Positions 45,181-55,319 are shown, counted from the stretch's first letter. The stretch is 64,000 bases of DNA from Pedobacter glucosidilyticus DSM 23534 (GCF_000425145.1 NZ_AULF01000021.1:34959-98958), one strand, 5' to 3'. The notes: generated from the letters alone by a model not told the origin. Made by a program: numbers and translations.

Positions 45181-46405
45181 ATAAATCTTCTTTTAACTTC
45201 TCAAACCTTTTGATACTTAACCTTGAGCTGATAAAAGCTGCAATAAAAGAAATGGTAAACACAGTCATAAATACCAAAAAGAAGTCTGCTATTTTAAGCT
45301 TTACTGGATAAGCATCTATCAATAAATTGGCTTGCCCCATGCTAATTAAACCAAACTCCTGCTGTAGCAAACAAAACGCTAAACCTGCTAAAAGACCTAA
45401 AATACAACCCAACATGGCTATCATCAAACCTTCATAAAGAAATATTCTACTAATCATGGTTTTTGATGCGCCTAAACTATTTAAAATGGCAATATCTCTT
45501 CTTTTATCTATCACCAGCATGGTTAAAGAACCAATAATGTTAAAAATAGCGATAACCAGTATAAAAGTTAGGATGAGATAGATAGCCCATTTTTCTGAGT
45601 TTAAGATTTTATAAAGCAAGGCATTTTGTTGTATGCGATTTTTCACAATAAAAGCACTTCCTAAGTTCTTTTCCAGATACTTTTTAAAAGCCTCTACCTG
45701 TTCTTCATCTTTTAGAAAAATCTCTATAGCAGATACATTTTTTGCTTCTTGCAATAAAGTACGGGCAGTTTCCAAAGGCACAATTACCATATCGCTTTCT
45801 TCTTGTTGCGTTTGAAAAACACCTACGGGCTGTAAATAAGCTGCCACAAACTCATCGGCAGGGGTAAATGCACTTTGTGTGCCTTTTTTAGGCGAATATA
45901 TTTCTAATCTCTTTAATGGGTTATTGATATTTACTCCTAAAACATATTGTACCGTAGCCCCAATAACCACTAACTGTTGAGAAGAATCTCCTAAAACAAA
46001 TTCGCCCTGTACCAAAGAAGAATCCAGAAGGTTATTCTTTAAAAAATCTTTACTTACCCCTTTTACTTTGCCTATAAACTGTAAATCATCATACCTCAAT
46101 AAAGCTTTTTCTTGTAAAACTTGGGTATAAGAAAAAATTTGAGCATTGCTTTCTAGCTGTATAAAAAAAGGTGTTTGCGGGTTGAAACTTTTACCTTTGG
46201 CAGCTTCTACTTTGAGGTGTGGCGAGTAGCTATCATACATAGATAAAACCAAGCCTTCAAAACCATTAAATACCGATAAAATGATGATTAAGGCTGCACT
46301 ACCAATAAATACACCCAGCATAGAAATGCCAGATATCATATTGATAGCATTGGTAGATTTCTTTGAGAATAAATACCGCTTAGCTATGTAGAATGATGCA
46401 TTCAC
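45179..46405 (-). CDS. LolE/FtsX-type ABC transporter permease
   Basis: This 408-residue inner-membrane permease has a MacB/FtsX topology: one N-terminal helix (about 20-45, MISGISMLGVFIGSAALIII) after FYIAKRYLFSK, a large periplasmic domain, then three C-terminal helices (about 275-400). The conserved VIDKRRDIAILNSLGASKTM segment of lipoprotein-releasing permeases is present. LolC/E-type proteins move lipoproteins from the inner membrane towards the outer membrane. The ATPase partner is not adjacent. It overlaps the upstream MBL-fold gene by four bases in an ATGA arrangement, forming part of a four-gene leftward run. Confidence 0.88.
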   Translation of the reverse strand: MNASFYIAKRYLFSKKSTNAINMISGISMLGVFIGSAALIIILSVFNGFEGLVLSMYDSYSPHLKVEAAKGKSFNPQTPFFIQLESNAQIFSYTQVLQEKALLRYDDLQFIGKVKGVSKDFLKNNLLDSSLVQGEFVLGDSSQQLVVIGATVQYVLGVNINNPLKRLEIYSPKKGTQSAFTPADEFVAAYLQPVGVFQTQQEESDMVIVPLETARTLLQEAKNVSAIEIFLKDEEQVEAFKKYLEKNLGSAFIVKNRIQQNALLYKILNSEKWAIYLILTFILVIAIFNIIGSLTMLVIDKRRDIAILNSLGASKTMISRIFLYEGLMIAMLGCILGLLAGLAFCLLQQEFGLISMGQANLLIDAYPVKLKIADFFLVFMTVFTISFIAAFISSRLSIKRFEKLKEDL

Positions 46406-47043
46406 CTATTAAAAAAAGGATTATACTGTTTCTCATAACCCACTGTAGTTTCAGGACCATGCCCCGGGTAAACTACAATATCATCTGGCAAAGTAAATAC
46501 CTTATTTTGGATACTATTGATGAGGGTTTGATAATCTCCTCCGGGTAAATCTGTACGACCAATGCTTCCCCTAAACAAAACATCGCCACCTATCATAAAT
46601 TTATCTGCTCGGCTTAAGAAGCAAAGGTGTGCCGGCGAGTGCCCAGGGGCAAAAACTAACTCTAAACTACTATTACCAAAGTTTATAAAGCCTGTTTCTG
46701 GTAAAAATACTTCTGGCTCTGGCGATAGCTCGTACCTAAAACCCTGTTGTGGGGCATAAGCAGGTACTGCCTGTAATACCGGAAGCTCTCCTTTATGAAA
46801 TTGCGGCTTTAAACCATAATGATCAAAAATGAATTTATTGCCCAAAACATGGTCTATATGGCAATGGGTGTTGAGGAATAAAACTGGCTTTAAACCTTCT
46901 TCCTTGATAAAGTTTACCACCTCGTTTTGCTCTGCAGCGGTATACATGCCAGGGTCTAGAATCACACATTCTTTAGTTTCATCATAAAGAATGTAGCTAT
47001 TTTCCTGATAAGGGTTGTTTACAAAAATCTGTATCTGAATCAT
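46402..47043 (-). CDS. Metallo-beta-lactamase-fold hydrolase (glyoxalase II-like)
   Basis: The 213-residue protein has the two-metal MBL motif HxHxDH in NTHCHIDHVLGNKF, then GHSPAHLCF, GGDVLFRGSIGRTDLPGG and YPGHGPETTVGYEK. These segments match the YcbL/GloB-like thioesterase group that hydrolyses S-lactoylglutathione or similar thiol esters. The exact substrate is not evident. It starts two bases before the end of the upstream alpha/beta hydrolase gene region and overlaps the permease gene downstream. Confidence 0.9.
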   Translation of the reverse strand: MIQIQIFVNNPYQENSYILYDETKECVILDPGMYTAAEQNEVVNFIKEEGLKPVLFLNTHCHIDHVLGNKFIFDHYGLKPQFHKGELPVLQAVPAYAPQQGFRYELSPEPEVFLPETGFINFGNSSLELVFAPGHSPAHLCFLSRADKFMIGGDVLFRGSIGRTDLPGGDYQTLINSIQNKVFTLPDDIVVYPGHGPETTVGYEKQYNPFFNR

Positions 47044-47044
47044 A

Positions 47045-48355
47045 TTATTGCTTTATCCAAGCTGCTACATCATTAATTAAAACGGCATCAACATTAGCCA
47101 CTTGTTGGTATTGGCTGGCGGTACCTTTTTCAGAAACAAAACTAAATAAATGATTAAGCATGGGGTAAAATTTAAAGCTAACGTTTTTCTTATTTTTCAA
47201 TGCCTTTTGCCATTCGTTATAGTCTGTAGTACTCACCTGAAAATCATTTCCACCTTGTATCACCAATACTTTGGTCTTCAATTTTTTTGCCGTTTCTACT
47301 TGATTTAGGTTATTGATATCTAGCCAATAAGAAACAGGTAGACCAAGCATCACCGAATCGGCAGGTAAAACCCCTGCTTTTAAGTTGGCTACTTGCTGTA
47401 TATCTTTTAAAGCTTTATCTAAACTAGCTCTAGTAGCTTTTGTAGTATCCTTGCTTTGCTCAAACAAGTATTTATTTTGCTCGATAATAATATCGGTAAA
47501 CTTTCTTGCTGGTGTTGCTGCTAAGATAATACCTTTTACATCTGGGTTTTGGGTAGCCAAACGTGGTGCTACCATACCGCCCAAACTATGCCCAAAAATG
47601 TAAAGCTGTGTTTTATCTATTTCTGGAAGAGTTTTAGCAAAGGTTAAAGCTGCCTCAGCATCTTCAATGGTTTCTTCTTTTAAGGTAAAAGATTTTGAAA
47701 ATTCTTGTGGATATAAAGTGGTGCGTTTTACATACCTGATACTGGCTATCCCTTGTGAAGCCAAACCAAGCGCTAAATCTTTAAAAGGCTTTTGTGCGCC
47801 AACGCTTTCATCCATATCTGCCGGACCAGAACCATGCACCAATATCACCACAGGGAAATTTTCTCCTGTTTTTGGTTTTGTTAAGATACCGGGAAGCTCA
47901 TGTGTGCCAGATTTAATGGTGATAAATTCTTCTTTATAGCTAGCAGTATCAGCGTAAGCGGGTAATTTATATGTTGGGATATTTGGCTTTGCAGCTATAA
48001 AAAACCCAATCAGTTTTTGATCTTTATTAAATACAAACTGAAAAGGCTGACTACCTTTTTCAAAAGAACAATTTAAAATTACAGATTGAAAATCATCCTG
48101 ACTACGGTTTTCTGCGCCATCAATAGAAGTTAAATTACCCATACGGGCTGTAATTTGTTTCCAAACGGCGCTTAAGGTTGCTGGTGGAACTTTCGTTTTC
48201 AAACTATCGGCAAAAAAACCTTGAGCTTCTTCAAATTTGCGCTGATTTAGCTTATCAAAAAAATCGCTTGCATTGTTCATGTAGCCAATTAACCCTTGTG
48301 CAAAAGCACCTGTGCTACATAACAGCACTATTAATAATAATTTAAATCTTCCCAT
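47045..48355 (-). CDS. Exported alpha/beta hydrolase with N-terminal DUF3887-like domain
   Basis: The 436-residue protein has signal peptide MGRFKLLLIVLLCSTGAFAQ. An N-terminal alpha+beta domain (about 25-130, ASDFFDKLNQRKFEEAQGFF) resembles DUF3887. An alpha/beta-hydrolase domain follows with VVILVHGSGPADMDES as oxyanion-hole region, the nucleophile serine in IFGHSLGGMVAPRLA and a C-terminal His in LNHLFSF. The fold indicates an esterase or peptidase of the periplasm; the substrate is unknown. It sits two bases from the MBL-fold gene and 24 bp downstream of the rhomboid gene. Confidence 0.88.
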   Translation of the reverse strand: MGRFKLLLIVLLCSTGAFAQGLIGYMNNASDFFDKLNQRKFEEAQGFFADSLKTKVPPATLSAVWKQITARMGNLTSIDGAENRSQDDFQSVILNCSFEKGSQPFQFVFNKDQKLIGFFIAAKPNIPTYKLPAYADTASYKEEFITIKSGTHELPGILTKPKTGENFPVVILVHGSGPADMDESVGAQKPFKDLALGLASQGIASIRYVKRTTLYPQEFSKSFTLKEETIEDAEAALTFAKTLPEIDKTQLYIFGHSLGGMVAPRLATQNPDVKGIILAATPARKFTDIIIEQNKYLFEQSKDTTKATRASLDKALKDIQQVANLKAGVLPADSVMLGLPVSYWLDINNLNQVETAKKLKTKVLVIQGGNDFQVSTTDYNEWQKALKNKKNVSFKFYPMLNHLFSFVSEKGTASQYQQVANVDAVLINDVAAWIKQ

Positions 48356-48379
48356 TGATGTTTTAATGTTTAATTTCTG

Positions 48380-49882
48380 CTATTCTTCCTCTTGCTTGTA
48401 AATTTCATCTGTGAGTTGTTGCATTTTCGTCCTGTATGCAGGATGATCTGTTTTATACTCTTTATACAATAACTCGTAAATTTTAAGCTTATTACCATAG
48501 TATTTGAAGAACTGTTTTGCATCTTTTTCTTCTTCTGATGGTAAAGGAGTATTCTTTAATTCCTTCAGCACAATTTCATTCTTTCTTATGACAGGAATCA
48601 TCTTGGTTTCTAGTAAGACAATCCGCTCGGCTTTTGTGAGCGTATCATAATCAGAAGCGTAAAAGTAAGAAGAAATAAGGTTTAAGTCGACCATCATTTT
48701 ATCTTTTGATTTTCTGAAGGCTTCCAAATCATATTTAGGCATAAAAAATACCCAAGATGATACTGCCAAAAGTATCAAAATATAACTCACTGTCCTTATA
48801 AAATAGCGTTTAGTGCGCTCTGCCTTAGTGTAAGCCCAATACGAGAAAATCCCGAAGATGTAACCAGAAATAAAACCTCCAAAATGGGCTGCATGGTCTA
48901 TCCCTTCCCCGCTAGGCCATAAAGTAATGATGCTTATCAATACTGTACTTATCAAAAATGCGGTTCTAGCTTTAGTATCAAAAAAGTTGGTACTTAAATA
49001 AGCTAAAAAAACACCAAACATACCCATTATGGCTCCAGAAGCGCCTACTCCCATTTCCTCGTACCTAAAACCAATAGAGGTAATGCTTGCGCAGATGCCT
49101 GTCATGAGGTATAAGCCTAAAAAGTTCCATTTGCCAACCCTGCCTTCTATAATAGAACCGATGTAGGCCAAGAAAATCATGTTAAAGAAAATATAATTAA
49201 CAGAGCCATGAGAGAAACAGGCAGTAAATAATCGCCAGTATTCTCCATTCAGAACCAAATTACGCTCTATACCGCCAAATACTATTTTCGAGAAAGCCGC
49301 ACTTTTCTCTGGAATATCTTCGACTCCTTTTTTATTGAGCGAAAACACATAAGCAGAAAAAATAATACGCTGCAAAATGAAAACTAGGCAGTTAACAGCT
49401 ATCAATACAGGTGTTACCTGATAATTTTTTCTAGGGATAAATATGGTGCCTAAATGGGTAAACTTATCTTTAGCTCCAAGCGGTGTATAAGACAAATTTA
49501 TGCCCGGATGCTGGTAAAAACTATCCTTAAACCTTAGAATATTCCCTTCTATATCTGTTTGGATATGGAAAGCACAATACTCAATCTCGGTAATCAGTAA
49601 GTCTATATTTTTTTCGTTTTTACCGTAATCATACAAAAAGGCTTGATAACCTACGCATTCGCTTTTGAGATAAGCTACTTCATTTTCTATAACTACGGTA
49701 ATCTGCTCTGAATAGGATTCCCATGAAATGGGTGTATAAGCTATTAATCCTTTATCATCGGCATAGCTTACCTTCCAATTTAAATTTTCAAAAGCATTAA
49801 AAACTATTGCTAAATACTTATCGGTTCCAAAACCATGCAATGGAACTTGTGCTGTTTTTTTAGGTGAAATGCCCCAGGCCAT
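48380..49882 (-). CDS. Rhomboid-family intramembrane serine protease
   Basis: The 500-residue protein has an N-terminal cytoplasmic domain of about 160 residues and a six-helix rhomboid core (about 165-370). The catalytic serine is in GVGASGAIMG and the histidine in IDHAAHFGGFISGY. Supporting elements are GEYWRLFTACFSHGSVNYIF and NMIFLAYIGSIIEGRVG. The C-terminus carries a helical region to DEIYKQEEE. Rhomboids cleave membrane proteins within the bilayer. The substrate here is unknown. It is the first gene of the leftward run to 45179. Confidence 0.93.
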   Translation of the reverse strand: MAWGISPKKTAQVPLHGFGTDKYLAIVFNAFENLNWKVSYADDKGLIAYTPISWESYSEQITVVIENEVAYLKSECVGYQAFLYDYGKNEKNIDLLITEIEYCAFHIQTDIEGNILRFKDSFYQHPGINLSYTPLGAKDKFTHLGTIFIPRKNYQVTPVLIAVNCLVFILQRIIFSAYVFSLNKKGVEDIPEKSAAFSKIVFGGIERNLVLNGEYWRLFTACFSHGSVNYIFFNMIFLAYIGSIIEGRVGKWNFLGLYLMTGICASITSIGFRYEEMGVGASGAIMGMFGVFLAYLSTNFFDTKARTAFLISTVLISIITLWPSGEGIDHAAHFGGFISGYIFGIFSYWAYTKAERTKRYFIRTVSYILILLAVSSWVFFMPKYDLEAFRKSKDKMMVDLNLISSYFYASDYDTLTKAERIVLLETKMIPVIRKNEIVLKELKNTPLPSEEEKDAKQFFKYYGNKLKIYELLYKEYKTDHPAYRTKMQQLTDEIYKQEEE

Positions 49883-49954
49883 ATCCTAAGATAGAAAGCT
49901 TCTGAAAATAAAAAAAGTATTGGCTATAATTAGTGTATTTTAATACAAAAAAGG

Positions 49955-49988
49955 CAATAAAAACAGCGTCTTTAAGAAAAAGACGCTG
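49955..49988 (-). terminator. Terminator of the prolyl oligopeptidase gene
   Basis: CAGCGTCTTT (49964-49973) pairs perfectly with AAAGACGCTG (49979-49988) around a five-base loop. On the complementary strand it is followed by TTTTTATTG. It lies 33 bp after the stop of the gene at 50021. Confidence 0.9.
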
Positions 49989-50020
49989 CTCATAAATATT
50001 TAGAAAATCAGCAATAACGC

Positions 50021-52177
50021 TTATTTAACAACCTGATAACTAAGCCCCATGTTTTGGAACATGAAAGCCCATTTATCTGCTTGTTCTTCTATAATTTTTG
50101 AAGTTGGTTTACCAGCGCCATGTCCGGCATTGGTCTCAATCCTAATTAAAACAGGTGCCGTACCCTTATGGTATTCTTGTAAACGAGCAGCAAACTTAAA
50201 CGAGTGTGCGGGTACTACACGGTCATCATGGTCTGCAGTACTTACCATAGTTGCAGGGTAGGATGTTTCTGATTTTAATGCGCTGTAAGGAGAATATTTA
50301 TTTAAATAATCAAACATCTCTTTAGAATCGTTTGCTGTACCATAATCATAAGCCCAACCAGCGCCAGCCGTAAATTGATGATAGCGTAACATATCTAAAA
50401 CACCAACAGCCGGGAAAGCAACTTTAAACAAGTCTGGTCTTTGTGTCATGCAAGCCCCAACCAACAACCCGCCATTAGAGCCCCCAGAAATAGCTAAATA
50501 ATCAGTTGAGGTGTATTTTTGATCTATCAGGTATTGGGCAGCAGCAATAAAATCATCAAATACATTTTGCTTTTGCATTTTAGTACCTGCAATGTGCCAT
50601 TTCTCACCGTACTCGCCACCGCCACGTAAATTTGGTACTGCATAAATTCCACCTTGCTCTAATAAAATAATATTTGCGGTACTAAATGCCGGTGTTAGAC
50701 TCACACTAAATCCGCCGTAACCGTACAAAAGCGTTGGGTTTTTGCCATTTAACTCTACACCTTTTTTGTAAGTGATAATCATAGGTACTTTGGTGCCATC
50801 TTTAGAAGTGTAAAAAACTTGTTTAGACTCGTATAAAGAAGGGTCAAATTTCACAGCAGATGCTTTATAAACTTCTGATTTACCACTTTTAATATGGTAT
50901 TTAAATGTCGTTGGTGGATAGATGTAAGAAGTAAAAGTATAGTATAACTCATCCTCTGTTTCTTTAGCGCCAAAACCAGAAGCAGTACCTACACCAGGTA
51001 ATTCTATTTCTTTCTCTTTCTTACCATCCATGCTAAATTGTACTACATAAGAAGTTGCGTCTTTAAGATAGTTAGCAAAAATTTTTCCGCCTCCTGTACC
51101 AGCACTCAATACATTTTGGGTTTCAGGAATCAAATCTTTCCAGTTTTTAGGACTTGCATTGGCAGCATTAACTGTTATTACTTTATAATTTGGAGCATTT
51201 AAATTGGTTTGGATGTATAAAACATCGCCTTTATTGCCAATTACTTGATGCTCATTGTCAAAATTATCAACCACCTTAACAATGGCGCTGTTAGGTTTGC
51301 TTAAGTCTTGTATATAAAGCTCGTTACCAGTGGTAGAGTTTGCAGCAGAAATGATTAAGAAGCGTTCATCTTCTGTAAGGTTTGCACCGATATATCTTCT
51401 TGGGGTTTGGTTACCGCCAAAAAGTAAAACATCTTCTTTTTGCGAAGTACCAAGTTTATGAAAATACAATTTATGGTATTGGGTTAAACCCGATAATTGA
51501 CTTCCGGCTACAGGTTTATCATAACTGCTATAGTAGAAACCTTCATTTCCTTTCCATGCCAAGCCCGAGAATTTAACATCTATCAATGTATCACCAACAA
51601 TCGCCTTATCTTGTGTTTTAAGAACTACAACTTTGCGCCAGTCTGAGCCACCTTCTGATATTTGGTAAGCCGCCAAACTACCATCTTTAGAAAAACTTAT
51701 TCCTGCTAAAGAGCTAGTACCATCGGCAGAGAATTTATTAGGGTCTAGAAATACTTCAGGTTCTTTTCCATCAGCTTGACGGTATAATACAGCTTGATTT
51801 TGTAAGCCATCGTTTTTATAGAAATAAGTATAAACACCTTCTTTAAACGGGGCCGAGAATTTTTCGTAATTCCAAAGCTCTGATAAGCGATTTTTAATTT
51901 CTTCTCTGTATGGAATTTGGGCTAAATAGTTCTGTGTAACTTTATTTTGGGCTTGTACCCAGGCTTTAGTCTCGGCCGATACATCATCCTCTAACCAACG
52001 GTATGGGTCTTCTACGATGGTTCCAAAATAATCGTCTTTTACACTTTCTTTTTTAGTATCTGGATAAGCTAATTCATTTATTTTTTCTGCCGGGGCTATC
52101 ATATCATGTTGTTTGGTACTGTTACATGCCGAAAGTACAACGGCTGTAATACTAAAAAATAGATTAATTTTTTTCAT
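50021..52177 (-). CDS. Prolyl oligopeptidase family serine peptidase (S9A), lipoprotein
   Basis: The 718-residue protein starts MKKINLFFSITAVVLSACNS, a lipoprotein signal with lipobox Cys18. An N-terminal segment and a seven-bladed propeller (about 75-430) precede the catalytic alpha/beta-hydrolase domain. The nucleophile is the Ser in AISGGSNGGLLVGA, the Asp is in DHDDRVVPAHS and the His in ETNAGHGAGKP. YPDTKKESVKDDYFGTIVED and DPYRWLED near the N-terminus are typical of S9A. These enzymes cleave after proline in short peptides. A strong terminator follows, so it is probably monocistronic. Confidence 0.96.
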   Translation of the reverse strand: MKKINLFFSITAVVLSACNSTKQHDMIAPAEKINELAYPDTKKESVKDDYFGTIVEDPYRWLEDDVSAETKAWVQAQNKVTQNYLAQIPYREEIKNRLSELWNYEKFSAPFKEGVYTYFYKNDGLQNQAVLYRQADGKEPEVFLDPNKFSADGTSSLAGISFSKDGSLAAYQISEGGSDWRKVVVLKTQDKAIVGDTLIDVKFSGLAWKGNEGFYYSSYDKPVAGSQLSGLTQYHKLYFHKLGTSQKEDVLLFGGNQTPRRYIGANLTEDERFLIISAANSTTGNELYIQDLSKPNSAIVKVVDNFDNEHQVIGNKGDVLYIQTNLNAPNYKVITVNAANASPKNWKDLIPETQNVLSAGTGGGKIFANYLKDATSYVVQFSMDGKKEKEIELPGVGTASGFGAKETEDELYYTFTSYIYPPTTFKYHIKSGKSEVYKASAVKFDPSLYESKQVFYTSKDGTKVPMIITYKKGVELNGKNPTLLYGYGGFSVSLTPAFSTANIILLEQGGIYAVPNLRGGGEYGEKWHIAGTKMQKQNVFDDFIAAAQYLIDQKYTSTDYLAISGGSNGGLLVGACMTQRPDLFKVAFPAVGVLDMLRYHQFTAGAGWAYDYGTANDSKEMFDYLNKYSPYSALKSETSYPATMVSTADHDDRVVPAHSFKFAARLQEYHKGTAPVLIRIETNAGHGAGKPTSKIIEEQADKWAFMFQNMGLSYQVVK

Positions 52178-52261
52178 TTCTGTACAGTTAGTTAGTGTGT
52201 ATGATAAATTTAGTACTTGTTCCTATACAGAAAGAAATTGCCATGTAATATGTTTGAGATA

Positions 52262-52292
52262 TTTTTAGATGTTCTTTTACGTCATCTAAAAA
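52262..52292 (-). terminator. Hairpin directly after rmuC, probable terminator
   Basis: TTTTTAGATG (52262-52271) and CATCTAAAAA (52283-52292) pair perfectly over ten bases. On the complementary strand the hairpin begins right at the rmuC stop codon. The stem is AT-rich with few G-C pairs, so strength is uncertain. Confidence 0.55.
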
Positions 52293-53678
52293 TTACTCTT
52301 CTATCAATTTATCATCCAATAATTTAGAAGTTTTGGCACCCAGTTTCCTCAGCTGTTCTGCCCGGGTAACCAAATTACCATTACCGGTGCTTAATTTTCC
52401 TAAAGCATCTTGATAAGCTTTTTGAGATTTATCTAAGCTATCGCCAATTTTCTGAATATCGCTTACAAAGCCTACAAATTTATCGTACAAAGCGCCTGCT
52501 TTTGTAGCAATATCTATGGCATTTTTGGTTTGTTGTTCTTGTTTCCAGATAGAAGCTACCGTTTTTAAAGTTGCCAATAGTGTTGATGGCGTTACAATAA
52601 CCACTTTTTTCTTCCATGCAAAGTCAAACAACTCTTGATCGTACTGTACGGCAATAGCAAAAGAAGACTCTATAGGGATAAATAACAACACAAATTCTGG
52701 CGAGTTAATTTGATATAAATCCTGATAGTTTTTATTGCTTAAACCTTGGATATGGTTTTTTATAGCATTTACATGTAATTTGGTTAAAGCTTCACGTTCT
52801 GCTTCTTCATCGCAGTTTACCAGTTTTTCATAAGCCACTAAAGAAACTTTAGCATCTATAATGATATGCTTATTTTCTGGCAGATTTAATAAAATATCGG
52901 GCAGATAACGATTACCATCTTCGGCAATAAAACCCGCTTGTTTAGTATAATTAATGCCCTCTATTAAACCCGAGCCTTCTAAAAGTTTATCTAAAACCAT
53001 CTCGCCCCAGTTACCTTGCTTTTTATGATCACCTTTTAAAGCTTTGGTGAGGTTATTGGCATCGTCTTGTATCAGTTTAGTTTGTTTAATGAGCTCATCT
53101 ATGGTACCTTTCAGCGTGAAACGTTCGGTAGCCTCTACTTTATACGTTTGTTCTACTTTCTGTTCAAAAGCCTTAATATTCTCTTTTAGTGGATTTAATA
53201 AGATATCCAGATTGGATTTATTGACCTCTGTAAATTCTTTAGTTTTTTCTTTCAGGATTTGGTTGGCAACATTTTCAAACTCAGTTTTGAAACGCTGCTG
53301 CAACTCTGCCATATAGTGTTTTTGTTCTTCTAAACGCTGCTGCTGAGCTTTATAAGATTCTTCCAATGTTGCAATTTTCTTATGCTCGGCATTTAACATA
53401 TCTTGAAGCTCTTTTTTATCATCTTCTAAGGCATTTATCCTACCTAAAAATTTAAACTCAGCATCCTGCTTTTCTTCTTTTAAGAGATTCATGACAGCAG
53501 TTTTTTCTTCTGCTAAGCTTATTTGTTGTTGCTGACATACCGCAAGGTTAATTTTTAACTGCTCGTTTTCTGTCTTAAACTCGTTCAATAAATGATCATG
53601 GGTATTTGATGACGGCTTTTTAAGGAAAAGAAAAACGGCTACGAGTAATATAATAACTGCTGTAATGATATATTCCAT
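52293..53678 (-). CDS. rmuC: DNA recombination protein RmuC homologue
   Basis: The protein of about 461 residues has an N-terminal membrane helix (MEYIITAVIILLVAVFLFL), a long coiled coil (about 25-180) and the RmuC core. Core motifs are KGDHKKQGNWGEMVLDKLLE, ILLNLPENKHIIIDAKVSL, SPEFVLLFIPIE, and VVIVTPSTLLATLKTVASIW. RmuC limits inversions and related rearrangements and carries a restriction-endonuclease-like fold. An ATG six codons further upstream (53696) is possible. I prefer 53678 because the membrane helix starts there. Confidence 0.93.
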   Translation of the reverse strand: MEYIITAVIILLVAVFLFLKKPSSNTHDHLLNEFKTENEQLKINLAVCQQQQISLAEEKTAVMNLLKEEKQDAEFKFLGRINALEDDKKELQDMLNAEHKKIATLEESYKAQQQRLEEQKHYMAELQQRFKTEFENVANQILKEKTKEFTEVNKSNLDILLNPLKENIKAFEQKVEQTYKVEATERFTLKGTIDELIKQTKLIQDDANNLTKALKGDHKKQGNWGEMVLDKLLEGSGLIEGINYTKQAGFIAEDGNRYLPDILLNLPENKHIIIDAKVSLVAYEKLVNCDEEAEREALTKLHVNAIKNHIQGLSNKNYQDLYQINSPEFVLLFIPIESSFAIAVQYDQELFDFAWKKKVVIVTPSTLLATLKTVASIWKQEQQTKNAIDIATKAGALYDKFVGFVSDIQKIGDSLDKSQKAYQDALGKLSTGNGNLVTRAEQLRKLGAKTSKLLDDKLIEE

Positions 53679-53856
53679 GTAAAAGAGATTTACCAAAAAT
53701 ACTAAAATGAACCCGAATGGTTTTAAACCATTAAGCGGCTTTTATTTACCTGATTTTCTTTTTCGCGATGGAGATGATATGCGTAATAGAAACCTCGTTA
53801 AATAAAAGCTTAGCTGAACTCGAAATCTTTACGTAATTTTCTACAAATCATTCATC

Positions 53857-54408
53857 ATGAATCATAAAATTAATTACCGTACCATACTTGAAACTAGTAA
53901 TGGTAATCTCGCTAAACTACATGATATTGTTTTAAAAGCTTTAGAAGAGGAAGAACTCATCTCGGAAAAATTAAAAAACAACCAGGATTTAAGTTTGGCA
54001 GAAAAAATGGCCGATCGTGTGGCTTCTTTTGGAGGTAGCTGGCGTTTTATCATCACCTTCTCTATCATTATCCTTATTTGGATAAGTACAAACGTTTTGT
54101 TACTTAAAAATCATGGTTTTGACCCTTATCCTTTTATTTTATTAAATCTGATGCTTTCTTGTATTGCGGCACTACAAGCCCCTATCATCATGATGAGCCA
54201 AAACAGAAAGGAAGAAAGAGATAGATTAAGAGCAGAACAAGATTATATGATCAATCTTAAAGCAGAAATTGAAATCAGAACATTACATGATAAAATAGAT
54301 TTATTGATTACCGAGCAAATGAAGAATTTATTCGACATTCAAAAAGTACAAATGGATAGTATAGATAAACTCAGGAAAACCCTGCATGAGCATCTTAAAC
54401 CCGGTTAA
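53857..54408 (+). CDS. DUF1003 membrane protein
   Basis: The 183-residue protein has two membrane helices (about 67-87 and 96-118) within the DUF1003 signature: ADRVASFGGSWRFIITFSII, NHGFDPYPFILLNLMLSCIA and APIIMMSQNRKEERDRL. A cytoplasmic helical tail (AEIEIRTLHDKIDLL) follows. The family is widespread but its function is unknown. It converges with the zinc-peptidase gene across a shared terminator. Confidence 0.92.
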   Translation: MNHKINYRTILETSNGNLAKLHDIVLKALEEEELISEKLKNNQDLSLAEKMADRVASFGGSWRFIITFSIIILIWISTNVLLLKNHGFDPYPFILLNLMLSCIAALQAPIIMMSQNRKEERDRLRAEQDYMINLKAEIEIRTLHDKIDLLITEQMKNLFDIQKVQMDSIDKLRKTLHEHLKPG

Positions 54409-54422
54409 ACTCTTTAAAAACA

Positions 54423-54454
54423 AAGAGGAGCATCTTATAAAAAATGCTCCTCTT
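54423..54454. terminator. Bidirectional terminator between convergent genes
   Basis: AAGAGGAGCAT (54423-54433) pairs with ATGCTCCTCTT (54444-54454) around a ten-base AT-rich loop. It lies between the DUF1003 and zinc-peptidase stops and can serve both strands. T runs on both sides are short. Confidence 0.75.
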
Positions 54455-54477
54455 AAATTATCCTTTTAAGGGAAATG

Positions 54478-55164
54478 TTAGTCTCTTCTACCAAATAGCA
54501 TCATAGCATAATACATTAAAGTAGCTAATGATGATAATGCTGCAACAACATAAGTCATAGCTGCCCACCATAAAGCGTTTTTAGCTTGGTCATGCTCTAC
54601 ACTGGTTTGCATAATACCTTTGTTACTTTGTAGCCATACCAATGCCCTTTTGCTAGCATCAAACTCTACAGGTAAAGTAACAAAACTAAATACCGTTAAA
54701 ATAGCTAGTGCACCAACTCCAACGGCTAAAACAATTGGATTATTACCAAAAGCCATCAGCATCACACCAATTAATAATATCCATTGTACCAAATTAGAAG
54801 CTACGCTTACTACAGGCACCATAGCAGATCTAAATTGTAACCAGCTGTAAGCTCTGGCATGCTGTACAGCGTGACCGCACTCATGTGCTGCTACTGCTGC
54901 TGCTGCAATGCTTCTACCGTGGTAAACATCCGGAGAAAGGTTTACCGTTCTATCTGCCGGGTTATAATGGTCTGTTAACTGGCCGTCAACAGATATAATT
55001 TCTACATCGTTTATACCGTGGTCTGCAAGCATTTTCCTAGCTATCTCGGCTCCGCTTAAGGCAGAACTCAAAGCAATTTCTGAGTATTGTTTAAACTTGC
55101 TTTTAAATCTCCATTGTACTATAAAACTTATAATAGCAATGCCTATAAAAAGTATTAATCCCAT
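54478..55164 (-). CDS. Membrane zinc metallopeptidase (YugP-like)
   Basis: The 228-residue membrane protein has helices at about 3-17, 120-150 and 200-222. The zinc motif HECGH lies in AAAVAAHECGHAVQHARAYS, preceded by the family segment VNLSPDVYHGRSIAA. This matches the YugP/Peptidase_Zn family of integral membrane metallopeptidases found near-universally in Bacteroidota. Substrates are not well defined. Confidence 0.93.
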   Translation of the reverse strand: MGLILFIGIAIISFIVQWRFKSKFKQYSEIALSSALSGAEIARKMLADHGINDVEIISVDGQLTDHYNPADRTVNLSPDVYHGRSIAAAAVAAHECGHAVQHARAYSWLQFRSAMVPVVSVASNLVQWILLIGVMLMAFGNNPIVLAVGVGALAILTVFSFVTLPVEFDASKRALVWLQSNKGIMQTSVEHDQAKNALWWAAMTYVVAALSSLATLMYYAMMLFGRRD

Positions 55165-55319
55165 TTTCTATATATTTTGGTTTAAATTAATCAAATTGTA
55201 TTCCTAAACAACATTAGAAATGTTTTTATTACAAAACGCTGAAATTTTGTATTTGTTCTGCACAAAAGAACGCCAAAATTGCTTTATTTATTAATATAAG
55301 CAAAAAAACACCTGCCACA